A stretch of 64,000 nt of DNA from Alphaproteobacteria bacterium (GCA_016124635.1 WGNJ01000015.1:62001-126000); one strand, 5' to 3'. Positions 27,495 to 37,599 are shown, numbered from the stretch's first letter. Notes: generated from the sequence alone by a model not told the origin. Translations and numbers: made by a program.

Positions 27495-28154
27495 ATGCAG
27501 TCAGAAAAAATACTAATCGATCAAGGCAAGCGCAGCTTTATTGAAACTGCGCGCCGGGCGCAGATCGTCGAATGCGCGATCGAAACGATTGCAGACTTGG
27601 GATTCGCACAGGCATCGCTCGCTCAAATCGCCAAGCGCGCCAAAGTGTCGACTGGGGTCATCCTCTATTACTTCAACGGCAAAGACGATCTGATCCGTGA
27701 GGTCGTGGCGCACGTTTTCGCCACTGGCGAAGCCTTCATGCGGCCGCGCGTTGATGTGAACCAAGACAGCGCACGCAAGGCGCTCCTCTCCTTCATCGCC
27801 GCGAGCGTCGACTTTATCGCCTCCAATCCGACGAACGTACGCGCAGTGATGAACATCATGCGCGCCGGGCGAACAGAAAATGGCGCACTCAGATTCGACC
27901 CGGCAGTTGAGGAGCCGCGGCGAGCCGGATTCCGCAACATTCTCCAATGGGGTCATAGAACCGGCGAGTTTCGAGCATTCGATGTGCGCGTGATGGTCGT
28001 GACGATCATTGAGGCTCTGGACGTCATTCCGTCATTGCTCGCAGCGGAGCCGGACATCGATCTCGCCGCCTACAAACGCAACTTGGTCGAGCTCTTCGAT
28101 CGCGCGACGCGCAACGACGGCGTTGATCCGACACTGAGTTGGGAGTCCTCATGA
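27495..28154 (+). CDS. TetR family transcriptional regulator
   Basis: 219 residues. The N-terminal HTH (about 20-65) is RAQIVECAIETIADLGFAQASLAQIAKRAKVSTGVILYYFNGKDDLI, close to the BetI-like branch; the C-terminal ligand domain is helical (RAGFRNILQWGHRTGEFRAFDVRVM). ATG 27495 is chosen although a TTG two codons earlier keeps the frame. Its TGA overlaps the ATG of the next membrane-protein gene by four bases, so the pair is co-translated and the regulator may govern that gene; this is inference. Confidence 0.9.
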   Translation: MQSEKILIDQGKRSFIETARRAQIVECAIETIADLGFAQASLAQIAKRAKVSTGVILYYFNGKDDLIREVVAHVFATGEAFMRPRVDVNQDSARKALLSFIAASVDFIASNPTNVRAVMNIMRAGRTENGALRFDPAVEEPRRAGFRNILQWGHRTGEFRAFDVRVMVVTIIEALDVIPSLLAAEPDIDLAAYKRNLVELFDRATRNDGVDPTLSWESS

Positions 28155-28723
28155 AGAACCTGCTCCACGCCGGTAAGTTTCTCCTCGCCGACATGGCGTC
28201 GACGCTATTCTTCCTCGCACTGTATCTGTGGACCGAAGACGTACCTCTTGCGGTCGCCCTGGGGATCACGCTTGGCTTTGCACAAATCGGCCGGCAGCTC
28301 TTGCGCAAGGCGCCGATCGACACCATGCAGTGGATGAGCCTCTTCCTGGTCGTCGCTTCGGGCAGCGCGACCTTGCTGACCAACGACCCGCGCTTCGTGA
28401 TGATCAAACCGACAATAATCTACATCATCGTAGGCGTCGTGATGCTTAAGCCGGGTTGGATGAATCGGTACCTGCCCGCTGTTGCGATGGAGGTTGTGCC
28501 CGATCTCGGGGTTGTCTTTGGTTTCATCTGGTCGGCTTTGATGTTCGGTTCAGGCGCGTTGAACGTCTATGTCGCCCTGAACTACAGTGTCGTCGTTTGG
28601 GCGTCCTTCATGTCGATCTGGGGGATCACGAGCAAGCTTGGCCTGTTCCTAATGCAGTACGGAATTATGCGCGCCGTCGGCGTTCGCCGTCGGCGACGCC
28701 GCACGCAGCCGGCAATGGCCTAG
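28151..28723 (+). CDS. YciB/IspZ-like inner membrane protein
   Basis: 190 residues with about five transmembrane helices. The core TMQWMSLFLVVASGSATLLTNDPRFVMIKPTIIY is the hallmark of the intracellular septation protein A (YciB/IspZ) family, which affects cell-envelope integrity and septum synthesis. The arginine-rich tail (GVRRRRRRTQ) is probably cytoplasmic. Being cotranslated with a TetR regulator is unusual for this housekeeping family, so it may be a specialised paralogue. Confidence 0.82.
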   Translation: MKNLLHAGKFLLADMASTLFFLALYLWTEDVPLAVALGITLGFAQIGRQLLRKAPIDTMQWMSLFLVVASGSATLLTNDPRFVMIKPTIIYIIVGVVMLKPGWMNRYLPAVAMEVVPDLGVVFGFIWSALMFGSGALNVYVALNYSVVVWASFMSIWGITSKLGLFLMQYGIMRAVGVRRRRRRTQPAMA

Positions 28724-28769
28724 GGCGATTCGCCGCCGCAGCATTGAGCGGCGACGGGATCGCGTGGCA

Positions 28770-31460
28770 CTACTTCGACAGATAGTACGCGCTCACTTCG
28801 CTCGCTTTCGCCGCTTGCCAGGAGAGACAGCGATCGATCGACTCCAGCGTGTTGGAGAGCACGCGATCAGAGCCCGGCAGATCGGGCACCATCGGTCGGA
28901 AGAAGGTGTCGAACGCTTTGCGTTGCTCCGCCGAACAAAGCTTCTCGCCGTAACCGATTAGGCGGCCGCGGCCCTCGGCCGGAATTGGTTCGGCGACCGC
29001 CTTGAAGTTCGTGCGCAACCATGTCGCCGACTCGTTCCGGCGGTCGGGATCCAGGAACAATGCGCGCAAATAGCTCCGCCTTTCGCGGTACCGCAGCACG
29101 TCCGAAAGATAAAACTTCTCGACCTCCTTGATCGACGCGTCGTCATGCACGGCGGTCAGCGCGATGGCGGCGTCTGTGCGGAACTGTTGATCGGCCGACG
29201 CCTTGATGGCCGCGATCACGTCGTGCGTCGCCTGCTCTCCGCCCGAGCTCACCGCCGCCCACAATGCCGCCGGCCGAAGCTCGGCCGGCAGATCGGTATT
29301 GCTGATCGGCGCACTTGCGTAGGCCATACCCTTGCTCGCGAGCGCGGACACGGTGGCAGGGTCTTGCGCCTCTTTCACGACCAGTTCGGCAAGGGCTGCG
29401 CGCAGCAAGGTCGTCCCCACAGGCTCGCGCGGCTTCGGCTTCAGACCGAGCTTCGCCATCCGCGGTCCGAGCAAGGCGCGCAGTTTGGTGCGATAGGCCA
29501 GCGCCGCCTTGTCGTCCAACAGAACACCGCGCATTTCCGTCAGAAACGTCCCGGCGACCTGTACGACGTCCCACTCGCCCTTGGCGGCCAAGTGCTCCAG
29601 CGTCGAAGCGTAGGTCGCGCCGTCGACGTCGCCCGCCCGCATTCCGGCGCGCAAACTGTGCATCGCCGAGATCTGCTCTGCTGGGGTCAACGAATCGATG
29701 CGCGAGAGCAGCGCCTTCCAACCCTCGCCGGACAACGCGAACCGGTAATAGCCCGCGCCGTGTGCGTTCGGCATCCACGCCGTCGAGCAGCGCGTGATCA
29801 GCGACAGCTTGTCCTCAGGCTTGTTCAGCATCACGCACATCTGCGACTTGCCGGTGAGATCGCGCATGCAGACCGGAATTTGCCACGCACGCTTGTCGTC
29901 GTCCGAGCCGCGCCCATAGGGCGTCTGCGACAACTCCAACGTTGTCTTCCTCTTCTCGCAGGTCGCGTTCAAGCGAACGAGAGGAACACCCGGCTGATTC
30001 AGAAACGTTTCGAACGCCGGCACGATTTCGGGATGCCCCGATCCCTCGCCTAGCGACTCCATGAAATCCTTGACGTCGGCGACGCCGCCTGCGAAGCGAT
30101 CCATGTGCTTGCGGACGCCATCGCGGAATTTGTCCTCGCCGAGATAGCTCTCGAACATCGACAGTACGCCGGCGCCTTTGTCATAGGTCAGCCCATCGAA
30201 AGCATTGTAGATGTCGCCCGTACCTTTGATCTCTTGCCGTATGGAGCGAGCCGACGGGAGCGCATCGTTGTCCATCACCTGCATTTCGTCGCGCCGTACC
30301 TCGCGGTCGTATTCCCCCTTGGGAAACAGCTGCGTGACGATCTTGCCGCTCATCCACGTTGCGAACGACTCGTTGAGCCATATGTCGTTCCACCACTTCG
30401 GCGTCACCAAGTCGCCGAACCATTGATGCGCAAGCTCGTGCGCGTGGACGCTGTAAAAGGCGCGCTGCTGTTGCAGTGGCGAATGCTCGTCGAGAAGCAT
30501 CAACCGCTCCGCGTATGTGATCGCGCCGGCATTCTCCATGCCCCCGGCCGAGAAGTTCGGCGGCGCGATCAAATCGAGTTTCGGAAACGGAAATGGTCGC
30601 CCGAAATAGGCCTCGAGCGCGTTGACGATGGTCGCCGTGCGCTCGAGCGCGTAGCGAATTTGCGGTCCTTTGCCCTTCACGGTTATGCCGCGCAGTGGGA
30701 TCGGGTGGTCTCGCAACTTTGAAACGGGGATTGGCGGCCCGTCGACGACATCGTAGGGGCCGGCCGCAAGCAGCACGAGATAGGTCGGCAGCGGCGCCGT
30801 CGTCGCGAACGTCACGCGCTTGAGCCCGTTCACCGTCTCCTCGGATGTAGGCAGCGTGTTTGAGATGACCGCATCCGTAGGTCGCGCCGTCAGCACGATG
30901 TCGAATGGTGTCTTGAATCCGGGTTCATCGAAACACGGAAAGGCCTTGCGCGCTGCGATCGCTTCGAATTGCGTCCAGGCATAGGGCTCGCCGCTGTCGA
31001 TCTGCCGCGTGAGCCCGAGCGGCGTTTGGGTGAATGCGGCGTCGAAGGCGAGCCTCAACGAGGCGCCCCCCGGCGCCAGCTCTTGCTCGAAAGTCAATCG
31101 CGCGACACCCGACTTGTCGACTTCGGCGTAAGCGCCCGATATTTTCTTTCCGTCCGCAAGCTCTGCTTCGACGTTGGTGACGTGAAGATCCTGGCCGTGC
31201 AGATAGATGACACGTCGCGCCTCATTGAGTTTCACATCGATCTGCACGGAGCCCGAATAGCGCGGCTTGTCCGGCCGTATCGCGAGATCGAGCTTGTAGT
31301 GCGTCGGCACGACGGCCGTGCCCAATTGCCCCAGCGGCACGTTTGCGTCAGGACCTTTTTCAGTCGACGGCTGCTGTTCCGACTTCTGCGGCTCGCTGGG
31401 TCCGCACGCCGCGACGCCGAACAGGAGAACAACGGCAAATATACGGAAGAAGGACCTCAT
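28770..31460 (-). CDS. M1 family metallo-aminopeptidase, lipoprotein
   Basis: About 896 residues. A lipobox (VVLLFGVAAC) ends the signal peptide, so the enzyme is predicted to be membrane-anchored outside the cytoplasm. Gluzincin motifs are all present: exopeptidase motif SAGGMENAGAITY (a GAMEN variant), zinc site HAHELAHQWFGDLVTPKWW and downstream Glu ligand in LNESFATW. The C-terminal part is the ERAP1-like helical domain. ATG 31460 is supported by GGAG six bases upstream; the longer frame to 31529 would destroy the signal peptide. Likely removes N-terminal residues from peptides in the periplasm. Confidence 0.92.
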   Translation of the reverse strand: MRSFFRIFAVVLLFGVAACGPSEPQKSEQQPSTEKGPDANVPLGQLGTAVVPTHYKLDLAIRPDKPRYSGSVQIDVKLNEARRVIYLHGQDLHVTNVEAELADGKKISGAYAEVDKSGVARLTFEQELAPGGASLRLAFDAAFTQTPLGLTRQIDSGEPYAWTQFEAIAARKAFPCFDEPGFKTPFDIVLTARPTDAVISNTLPTSEETVNGLKRVTFATTAPLPTYLVLLAAGPYDVVDGPPIPVSKLRDHPIPLRGITVKGKGPQIRYALERTATIVNALEAYFGRPFPFPKLDLIAPPNFSAGGMENAGAITYAERLMLLDEHSPLQQQRAFYSVHAHELAHQWFGDLVTPKWWNDIWLNESFATWMSGKIVTQLFPKGEYDREVRRDEMQVMDNDALPSARSIRQEIKGTGDIYNAFDGLTYDKGAGVLSMFESYLGEDKFRDGVRKHMDRFAGGVADVKDFMESLGEGSGHPEIVPAFETFLNQPGVPLVRLNATCEKRKTTLELSQTPYGRGSDDDKRAWQIPVCMRDLTGKSQMCVMLNKPEDKLSLITRCSTAWMPNAHGAGYYRFALSGEGWKALLSRIDSLTPAEQISAMHSLRAGMRAGDVDGATYASTLEHLAAKGEWDVVQVAGTFLTEMRGVLLDDKAALAYRTKLRALLGPRMAKLGLKPKPREPVGTTLLRAALAELVVKEAQDPATVSALASKGMAYASAPISNTDLPAELRPAALWAAVSSGGEQATHDVIAAIKASADQQFRTDAAIALTAVHDDASIKEVEKFYLSDVLRYRERRSYLRALFLDPDRRNESATWLRTNFKAVAEPIPAEGRGRLIGYGEKLCSAEQRKAFDTFFRPMVPDLPGSDRVLSNTLESIDRCLSWQAAKASEVSAYYLSK

Positions 31461-31601
31461 GACGTGGCTCCTGAAAGGCTGGAGGTGCGCACAAAGTCTA
31501 TTGGCCCCACCGGCCTCGCGCGTCAACATTGCATAGACGCCCGTCTGTGCAGACGCTAAACCTCATCCTCAGCGTTATCCCGAATCGTCAGAGCGAGATC
31601 C

Positions 31602-32387
31602 ATGGTCAAATTCGCCTTGCCGAAGAATTCCAAGATCACCAAGGGCAAGCAGTGGCCCGCGCCCGTCGGCGCAAAAGAGACTCGCCAATTCAACGTCTAC
31701 CGCTTCGATCCGGACTCGGGCGCCAACCCGCACCTCGACAGCTATAGCGTCGAAACCGGCAATTGCGGTCCGATGGTTCTGGACGCGCTCATCAAGATCA
31801 AGAACGAAACCGACCCGACCTTGACGTTCCGCCGTTCGTGCCGCGAGGGCGTTTGCGGTTCGTGCGCCATGAATATCGACGGCTCGAACACGCTCGCCTG
31901 CACCAAAGCGATCGGCGACGTGAAGGGCACCGGCCCGGTCAACATCTATCCACTGCCGAGCATGGGCGTCGTCAAAGACCTCGTACCCGATATGACGCAT
32001 TTCTACGCGCAGTACGCGTCGATCGAGCCGTGGCTGCACACCGAAAGCCCAACGCCGGAGCGGGAGTGGAAGCAATCGCCGGAAGATCGCGCAAAGCTCG
32101 ATGGGCTTTATGAATGCATCCTCTGCGCTTGCTGCTCGACCTCGTGCCCGAGCTATTGGTGGAATCAGGATCGCTATCTGGGACCGGCGGCGTTGCTTCA
32201 GGCCCAACGCTGGCTTGCGGACAGCCGCGACGAAGCGGCAGGCGAGCGCCTCGACAATCTCGAAGATCCGTTCCGCCTCTACCGCTGCCACACGATCATG
32301 AACTGCGCGAGCGCCTGTCCCAAAGGCTTGAACCCGGCAAAAGCTATAGCCGAGATCAAAGCGACGCTGGTGAAGCGCGAGGTTTAG
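31602..32387 (+). CDS. sdhB: Succinate dehydrogenase iron-sulfur subunit SdhB
   Basis: 261 residues. The N-terminal [2Fe-2S] ferredoxin domain has the cysteines of [19 protein letters not shown] plus the later LACTK; the C-terminal domain holds [20 protein letters not shown] and the [13 protein letters not shown] cluster ligands for [4Fe-4S] and [3Fe-4S]. It carries electrons from SdhA to the quinone site in SdhC/SdhD. Normally next to sdhA, here it is a separate gene about 11 kb from sdhCDA. Its stop overlaps the convergent penicillin-binding protein stop by four bases. Confidence 0.97.
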   Translation: MVKFALPKNSKITKGKQWPAPVGAKETRQFNVYRFDPDSGANPHLDSYSVETGNCGPMVLDALIKIKNETDPTLTFRRSCREGVCGSCAMNIDGSNTLACTKAIGDVKGTGPVNIYPLPSMGVVKDLVPDMTHFYAQYASIEPWLHTESPTPEREWKQSPEDRAKLDGLYECILCACCSTSCPSYWWNQDRYLGPAALLQAQRWLADSRDEAAGERLDNLEDPFRLYRCHTIMNCASACPKGLNPAKAIAEIKATLVKREV

Positions 32388-34378
32388 TTGGCCCTTACGG
32401 GTGCAGGCTTCGGCTTGTCGTCCTTGCTCTCGAAAAGCGACGACAGCAGCTGATCGAAGGCCGACGTGCCTTCGTTCGTCGCGACCTGCGGTTCAGCATC
32501 GACGACATCGGTGCCTGGCAGCGCAACGACCGGATCGTTCGCCGTTGCAGCCTGCATGAAATTTTTCCAGATCGCCGCCGGTAGGGTACCGCCAGTGACC
32601 TTCTTCATCGGCTGAGCGCTATCGTTGCCGACCCAAACGCCGGTGACAAGCTGACCCGTGTACCCGACGAACCATGCGTCCCTGAAATCCTGCGTTGTGC
32701 CGGTCTTCCCGCCTGTGGGACGCCCGGCAAGCGCCGCGCTCTTGCCCGTGCCGGTTCGCATCGCCTCCGAAAGCATCCTGTTCATGGCGCCGGCCGCTGA
32801 CGCGTCGACGACGTTGCCCAACCCCGATCCTCGCCGCGCGTAAAGCACGTCGCCGTTCACCGCGCGAACCCTGTCGATCCCGTGCGCAATTGCGCCGCGT
32901 CCGCCTGTCGCGAATGGAACATAGGCTTTCGTCAGCTCGAAGAGCGTGACTTCGGAGGTGCCCAGCGCCAATGACGGCACGGCGGTGAGCCGGGAGGTAA
33001 TACCGAGCCGATGCGCGGTAGCAGCGACGTTGCTGGGCCCCAGCTCAAGGCACAAGCGCACCGCGACGGAGTTGACGGAGTGCGCCAAGGCATCGGTCAA
33101 CGACATCTCACCTTCGTACTTTTCGTCAAAATTCTGCGGCGTCCAGTTGCGGTACGTCACTGGGGCGTCGACCACACGCGACGTCGGCGTCCGGCCATTT
33201 TCGATCGCGGTCAGATAGACGAAGGGCTTGAACGCGGAGCCAGGCTGGCGGCGAGCAAGCGTTGCGCGATTGAACTCCGAGCGCATGTAGGAACGTCCGC
33301 CGACCATCGCGCGCACCGCACCGTCGGTCGACATTGCAACGAGCGCGCCTTGCCCGGCGTCGACCGCGACACCTCTCGTTTGCAGCACGTCTTGTACCGC
33401 TGTTTCGGCCTCGCGCTGCATGTCGAGGTCGAGCGTCGTTTGCACGACGAGGTCCACATCCGGCCGGCCGACGTAATGCGGCAGCCGCTCCATGATCCAG
33501 TCCGCGAAATACTGATTACCCTGGATCGTCGGACCGGTCGCGAGCTTGGGCCGCGTCCGCATCGCGTCGTCCTTCTGCGCCGACGTGATGTATCCGGCAT
33601 CGACCATCGCATCGAGAACCAGGGTCGCGCGTTGTTGCGCGAGCTCGATGCCGTGCACCGGCGAATAGCGCGTCGGCGCCTTCAAGAGCCCAGCAAGGAT
33701 CGCCGCCTCGATCATCGTCAACTTCGATGCCGGTTTGTTGAAGTAGCGGCGCGCGGCCGCGTCGATACCGAATGCGCCGGCTCCGAAATAAACGCGGTTG
33801 AGATAGAGCGCGAGGATCTCGTCCTTCGAGAACGACATCTCGAGATAGACCGCAAGCAGCGCCTCTTGCACCTTGCGCGAGATCGTGCGCTCAGGCTCCA
33901 AGAACAAGTTCTTCGCGAGCTGCTGGGTGATCGTTGAGCCGCCTTGCACCACATGACCCGCTTCCCAGTTCACCCACAGTGCGCGGCCAAGGCCCCACGG
34001 ATCGATACCCCAGTGCGAATAGAACCGACGATCCTCGGTCGCGATTACAGCTTCGGGAACATAAGGCGGGAGATCCGCCAGCGTGACCGGCATTCCACCG
34101 TCGATTCCACGCCGCGCGATCATACGGCCTTTCGCGTCGAGCAGCGTCACCGCGTGCGACGTTTCATGACGACGCAGTCCTTCGGTCGACGGAAGATCGG
34201 CGGCGAAATACGCAAGCACGCCCGCCACGATCACGCCGCACCAAACGCAGGTCAGCGTAGCGTAGTAGGCAGCCGCCCAACCCCAATGGGGTTGACCGCT
34301 TGCTTTCTTCCTTTTTCTGCGAGGGCGACGGGCGGGGCCTCGCGGCTCCGGCCGCTTTCCCTCACCACCTTTGGACAT
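32384..34378 (-). CDS. Class A penicillin-binding protein (PBP1A type)
   Basis: About 664 residues, bifunctional peptidoglycan synthase. A basic cytoplasmic tail (RRPRRKRKK) and one membrane anchor (about 34-58) precede the GT51 glycosyltransferase with [21 protein letters not shown] and [23 protein letters not shown]. The transpeptidase has SxxK in [10 protein letters not shown], SxN in [10 protein letters not shown] and KTG in [20 protein letters not shown]. Start ATG 34378 lies about ten bases after CAGGAC; the frame runs open to 34528. Divergent from the ankyrin gene. Confidence 0.93.
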   Translation of the reverse strand: MSKGGEGKRPEPRGPARRPRRKRKKASGQPHWGWAAAYYATLTCVWCGVIVAGVLAYFAADLPSTEGLRRHETSHAVTLLDAKGRMIARRGIDGGMPVTLADLPPYVPEAVIATEDRRFYSHWGIDPWGLGRALWVNWEAGHVVQGGSTITQQLAKNLFLEPERTISRKVQEALLAVYLEMSFSKDEILALYLNRVYFGAGAFGIDAAARRYFNKPASKLTMIEAAILAGLLKAPTRYSPVHGIELAQQRATLVLDAMVDAGYITSAQKDDAMRTRPKLATGPTIQGNQYFADWIMERLPHYVGRPDVDLVVQTTLDLDMQREAETAVQDVLQTRGVAVDAGQGALVAMSTDGAVRAMVGGRSYMRSEFNRATLARRQPGSAFKPFVYLTAIENGRTPTSRVVDAPVTYRNWTPQNFDEKYEGEMSLTDALAHSVNSVAVRLCLELGPSNVAATAHRLGITSRLTAVPSLALGTSEVTLFELTKAYVPFATGGRGAIAHGIDRVRAVNGDVLYARRGSGLGNVVDASAAGAMNRMLSEAMRTGTGKSAALAGRPTGGKTGTTQDFRDAWFVGYTGQLVTGVWVGNDSAQPMKKVTGGTLPAAIWKNFMQAATANDPVVALPGTDVVDAEPQVATNEGTSAFDQLLSSLFESKDDKPKPAPVRAN

Positions 34379-34512
34379 GAGTTTTTGTCCTGAACCGCCG
34401 TTTCGCGTTCTAGACTCCAAGCCGTTAATGGCTGCTTTCCAACCGGGTTCAAACCCGCGGAGGAGCCTGTTAGCATCCGCGTCGCTTGAGATCCTCGAGA
34501 CCAGAGGCCGCC

Positions 34513-35085
34513 ATGAAACGCGCCACACGCATCGTCACCGGTCTAGCCCTTGCGATCATTGCACTGGCAGCCGTTCCGGCCTACGCGGGCTTGCCGTCGA
34601 GTCTCTTCGGCGAAGGCCCCCTAATCGACGCGATCAGGCAAGAGTCCGTCGATGACGTTAGGACGGCCCTGGTGGATGGCCAACCGCCCAACCAGCGCGC
34701 GGCCGACGGTACCCCGGCGCTGGTGATCGCGGTCAGCACGCACAACCTCGACATCGTCAAGCTCTTGGTGGAACAGAAAGCGCGGATCGACATTGCCAGC
34801 AAGGACGGAACCACGCCGTTAACGCTTGCGGCCGCCAACGGCGACACCTCGATTGTCGCCTATCTGCTCGACAAGAAGGCCGACATCGACAAGCCCGGCG
34901 CCCTTCGCGAAAGCGCGTTGATCAAGGCGACCCGCGGACACCACCCGGACGTCGTTAAGGTTCTGCTGGACCACGGGGCAGACCCCAACGACACCGACCA
35001 GACCGGCAATTCGGTTCTCGATATTGCGCGCGTAACTGGCCAAGCCTCGATCGTCGAGATGCTTCAGCAGAAGGGCGCGACTTGA
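34513..35085 (+). CDS. Exported ankyrin-repeat protein
   Basis: 190 residues. A signal peptide (about residues 1-25, TGLALAIIALAAVPAYA) is followed by four to five ankyrin repeats, e.g. DGTPALVIAVSTHNLDIVKLLVEQKARID, DGTTPLTLAAANGDTSIVAYLLDKKADID and HPDVVKVLLDHGADPN. Predicted to be a periplasmic protein-binding scaffold; the partner is unknown. It is 81 bases upstream of regB on the same strand. Confidence 0.85.
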   Translation: MKRATRIVTGLALAIIALAAVPAYAGLPSSLFGEGPLIDAIRQESVDDVRTALVDGQPPNQRAADGTPALVIAVSTHNLDIVKLLVEQKARIDIASKDGTTPLTLAAANGDTSIVAYLLDKKADIDKPGALRESALIKATRGHHPDVVKVLLDHGADPNDTDQTGNSVLDIARVTGQASIVEMLQQKGAT

Positions 35086-35141
35086 GAATCGGCAATTCTC
35101 GCCTCACGCCGTTGAGATCACCCCTGCGCGATCGCGCTCGA

Positions 35142-35161
35142 CTCCCGTAATATCGCGGGAG
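35142..35161 (+). promoter_or_regulatory. Hairpin covering the regB ribosome-binding site
   Basis: CTCCCG (35142-35147) is complementary to CGGGAG (35156-35161), with an eight-base loop. The right arm contains the regB Shine-Dalgarno GGGAG, five bases before ATG 35167. The structure could reduce translation initiation; a regulatory role is inference. Confidence 0.35.
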
Positions 35162-35166
35162 CAGAC

Positions 35167-36507
35167 ATGGCAGCCGTCACCTTCCCGACTCGCGAAACAA
35201 GCGTGCCGATCGCACCGCGCGTGCGGTTGCGCACGCTCGTATTCTTGCGTTGGCTTGGCATTGCCGGGCAGTCGACAGCGATCATCATCGTCTTCTTAGG
35301 CCTGCGCTACGAGTTGCCGGTCGAGCTGTGCGCAGCCGAGATCGGCGCCAGCGTGCTGTTCAACCTCATGCTGGCTTACCTCTATCCTCATTCGCGCCAG
35401 CTCAACGAGCCCGAAGCGATCCTGCACCTGAGCTTCGACATCGTGCAGCTCACCGCGCTGTTGATGTTGACCGGCGGCATCGAGAACCCGTTCACGCTGC
35501 TCTACATTGCGCCCGTCGTTATCTCGGCCACCAATTTGAGACTCACAGCGACACTCGGTCTTGCCGGATTCACCCTTGCTTGCGTTACATTGATCTCATT
35601 CCTTCATTGGCCGTTGCCGTGGGATCCGTATGAGCCGCTCGAGCTGCCGCTGTTCTATCTCGCTGGCAACTGGATCTCGCTGACGCTCGGCATCGGTTTC
35701 ACGTTGATCTACGCCTGGCGCACGGCCGACGAGGCCAGAGGCATGCAAACCGCCCTTGCGGTCGCACAAGAGGCGCTGGCGCGCGAACAGCATCTTTCCG
35801 ATCTCGGAGCTCTCGCGGCCGCGACCGCGCACGAGCTCGGCACGCCGCTCGGCACGATCGTCGTCGTTGCGCGCGAACTGGAACGCGAGGTCCCGCCGGA
35901 CGCGCCCTGGCTCGATGATATCCGCCTCCTCCGCAGCCAGGCCGATCGCTGTCGCGAAATCCTCGGCAAGCTTGCACAGCGTGATACCGCCGAAGACGAC
36001 GTCGAGGCGCAGCGTCTACCGTTAGGTGCTCTTCTCGACGAAATCGTCGAGCCGCACCGCGGTTTCGGCATCGACATCAAGGTCACTGCCAAAGGCGAGG
36101 GCACCCTGTCCGTACGGCGTCGGCCCGAAGTTCTGCATGCGCTTGGCAATCTGATCGAGAATGCCGTCGACTTCGCTGAAAGCGCCGTGACGGTCGATGC
36201 CACGTGGACGGCGAGCGAGGTCAAAATCGTCATTTCGGACGATGGCCCCGGGATCGACGTCGAAGTTTTTGAGCGGCTCGGCGAACCCTATGTGACCTCG
36301 CGTGGTGCGGCACAAGCAACGCCTGCGATCCAGGGCGACCTACGAGGTGACCACCAAGGCATGGGACTGGGCTTCTTCATCGCCAAAACGCTGACCGAGC
36401 GGACCGGTGGTTCGATCGACTTTTCCAACACACCGGGAAAAGGTGCCCAGGTCACCGCGCGTTGGCCGCGCACCGCGCTCGAAAGGCCAACATCTTCAAA
36501 GGGATAA
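35167..36507 (+). CDS. regB: Redox sensor histidine kinase RegB/PrrB/ActS
   Basis: 446 residues. Six transmembrane helices occupy about 25-185; the quinone-sensing signature GGIENPF is at 103-109. The H-box ATAHELGTPLGT has His222, and the redox-active cysteine typical of RegB is Cys262 in QADRCREILGKLA. The ATPase domain has NLIENAVDFA, DDGPGID and GMGLGFFIAKTL. In relatives it senses the quinone pool and oxygen and phosphorylates RegA to control respiration, photosynthesis and nitrogen or carbon fixation. regA follows 96 bases downstream. Confidence 0.95.
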   Translation: MAAVTFPTRETSVPIAPRVRLRTLVFLRWLGIAGQSTAIIIVFLGLRYELPVELCAAEIGASVLFNLMLAYLYPHSRQLNEPEAILHLSFDIVQLTALLMLTGGIENPFTLLYIAPVVISATNLRLTATLGLAGFTLACVTLISFLHWPLPWDPYEPLELPLFYLAGNWISLTLGIGFTLIYAWRTADEARGMQTALAVAQEALAREQHLSDLGALAAATAHELGTPLGTIVVVARELEREVPPDAPWLDDIRLLRSQADRCREILGKLAQRDTAEDDVEAQRLPLGALLDEIVEPHRGFGIDIKVTAKGEGTLSVRRRPEVLHALGNLIENAVDFAESAVTVDATWTASEVKIVISDDGPGIDVEVFERLGEPYVTSRGAAQATPAIQGDLRGDHQGMGLGFFIAKTLTERTGGSIDFSNTPGKGAQVTARWPRTALERPTSSKG

Positions 36508-36603
36508 ACTTTGGCATATCAGCCATGCAGGGCTTGGAGACAAAGCCTCTAGACCCCTATATTCAGATCGCCCTTACCCTCGAAGGCACGATAGAGAAAC
36601 GCC

Positions 36604-37155
36604 ATGGCGCTGACCGCGGACGAGCTACCTGACAAGAGCCTCCTGATCGTCGACGACGATGCGCCTTTTCGCCAGCGTTTGGCTCGCGCCATGGAAGCAC
36701 GCGGCTTCATCGTTACGGCAGCCGAAACCGCCGAAGAGGCTATGTCTCACGCGCGCAAATCGCCGCCGGCTTTCGCGGTCGTCGACCTCCGCCTCGGCAC
36801 TTCGGGCAACGGCCTCGATATCGTTGAGGCTCTGCACCAGGCGCGCCCGGATGCCCGCGTCATCATGTTGACCGGCTACGGCAATATCGCCACCGCAGTG
36901 GCAGCGGTTAAGCACGGCGCCGTCGATTATCTTTCGAAGCCGGCGGACGCGGACGACGTCGCCAACGCGCTGCTAGCGCGGCGCGATGCCAAACCGGCAC
37001 CGCCGGAGAATCCGATGTCGGCCGACCGCGTGCGTTGGGAGCACATTCAGCGCGTTTACGAGCTTTGCGGCCAAAACGTCTCCGAGACGGCCCGCCGTCT
37101 CAACATGCACCGCCGTACTTTGCAGCGGATCTTGGCGAAGCGCTCACCCAAATAG
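36604..37155 (+). CDS. regA: Redox response regulator RegA/PrrA/ActR
   Basis: 183 residues. Receiver domain (about 12-125) with LLIVDDDAPFRQRL, phosphoacceptor Asp61 in FAVVDLRLG, Thr/Ser in VIMLTGYGNIATAV and Lys in YLSKPAD; then a proline-rich hinge (PAPPENP) and the near-invariant Fis-type HTH VRWEHIQRVYELCGQNVSETARRLNMHRRTLQRILAKRSP. Partner of the RegB kinase upstream. ATG 36604. Confidence 0.97.
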   Translation: MALTADELPDKSLLIVDDDAPFRQRLARAMEARGFIVTAAETAEEAMSHARKSPPAFAVVDLRLGTSGNGLDIVEALHQARPDARVIMLTGYGNIATAVAAVKHGAVDYLSKPADADDVANALLARRDAKPAPPENPMSADRVRWEHIQRVYELCGQNVSETARRLNMHRRTLQRILAKRSPK

Positions 37156-37278
37156 GCCAAACGCAGGTCATTTTTGGCAGCGTGACGGACGGCTGGTTTC
37201 CGGCTCGCGTCTGCGCGCCCCAACATTCGCGCTCTTGAGGGGTTGAAACGTCGGGTCACGCTTTTGATATGAGCTGTC

Positions 37279-37587
37279 ATGTCCATCTTGGGCTGGATGG
37301 ATAAATCTGCACCTCGCAGCCGAGGGCAAATCGCGAGCGAATCCATGATGAAACGCGAGGCACCGACCTCCCGCGAGGGAAAATCGATCGTAAGGCATTT
37401 GGCGTTCGCGACGATCTCCGCGGCCATTCTTGCCGAGGCGCTCGTTGCGTCGACGATCGCTGCATCGAGCCAAACCAACGCGAGCCTGCTCACGTCGGAA
37501 CCGGTCCACCTGCTGCACTTCAACGCTGTCGCGGTCTATTTCACGATTGTCGATTATGCCGAGCAGTTGCTCCGCACGATTATCTGA
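37279..37587 (+). CDS. Possible small membrane protein, unknown
   Basis: 102 codons within the 444-base gap between regA and hldD. One hydrophobic segment (HLAFATISAAILAEALVASTIAA, about residues 39-61) and no recognised family. The ribosome site before ATG 37279 is weak (GAGCTGTC). Codon use is not clearly distinct from background, so this is a tentative call; the gap otherwise shows nothing. Confidence 0.3.
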   Translation: MSILGWMDKSAPRSRGQIASESMMKREAPTSREGKSIVRHLAFATISAAILAEALVASTIAASSQTNASLLTSEPVHLLHFNAVAVYFTIVDYAEQLLRTII

Positions 37588-37599
37588 CGCAGACAATTT

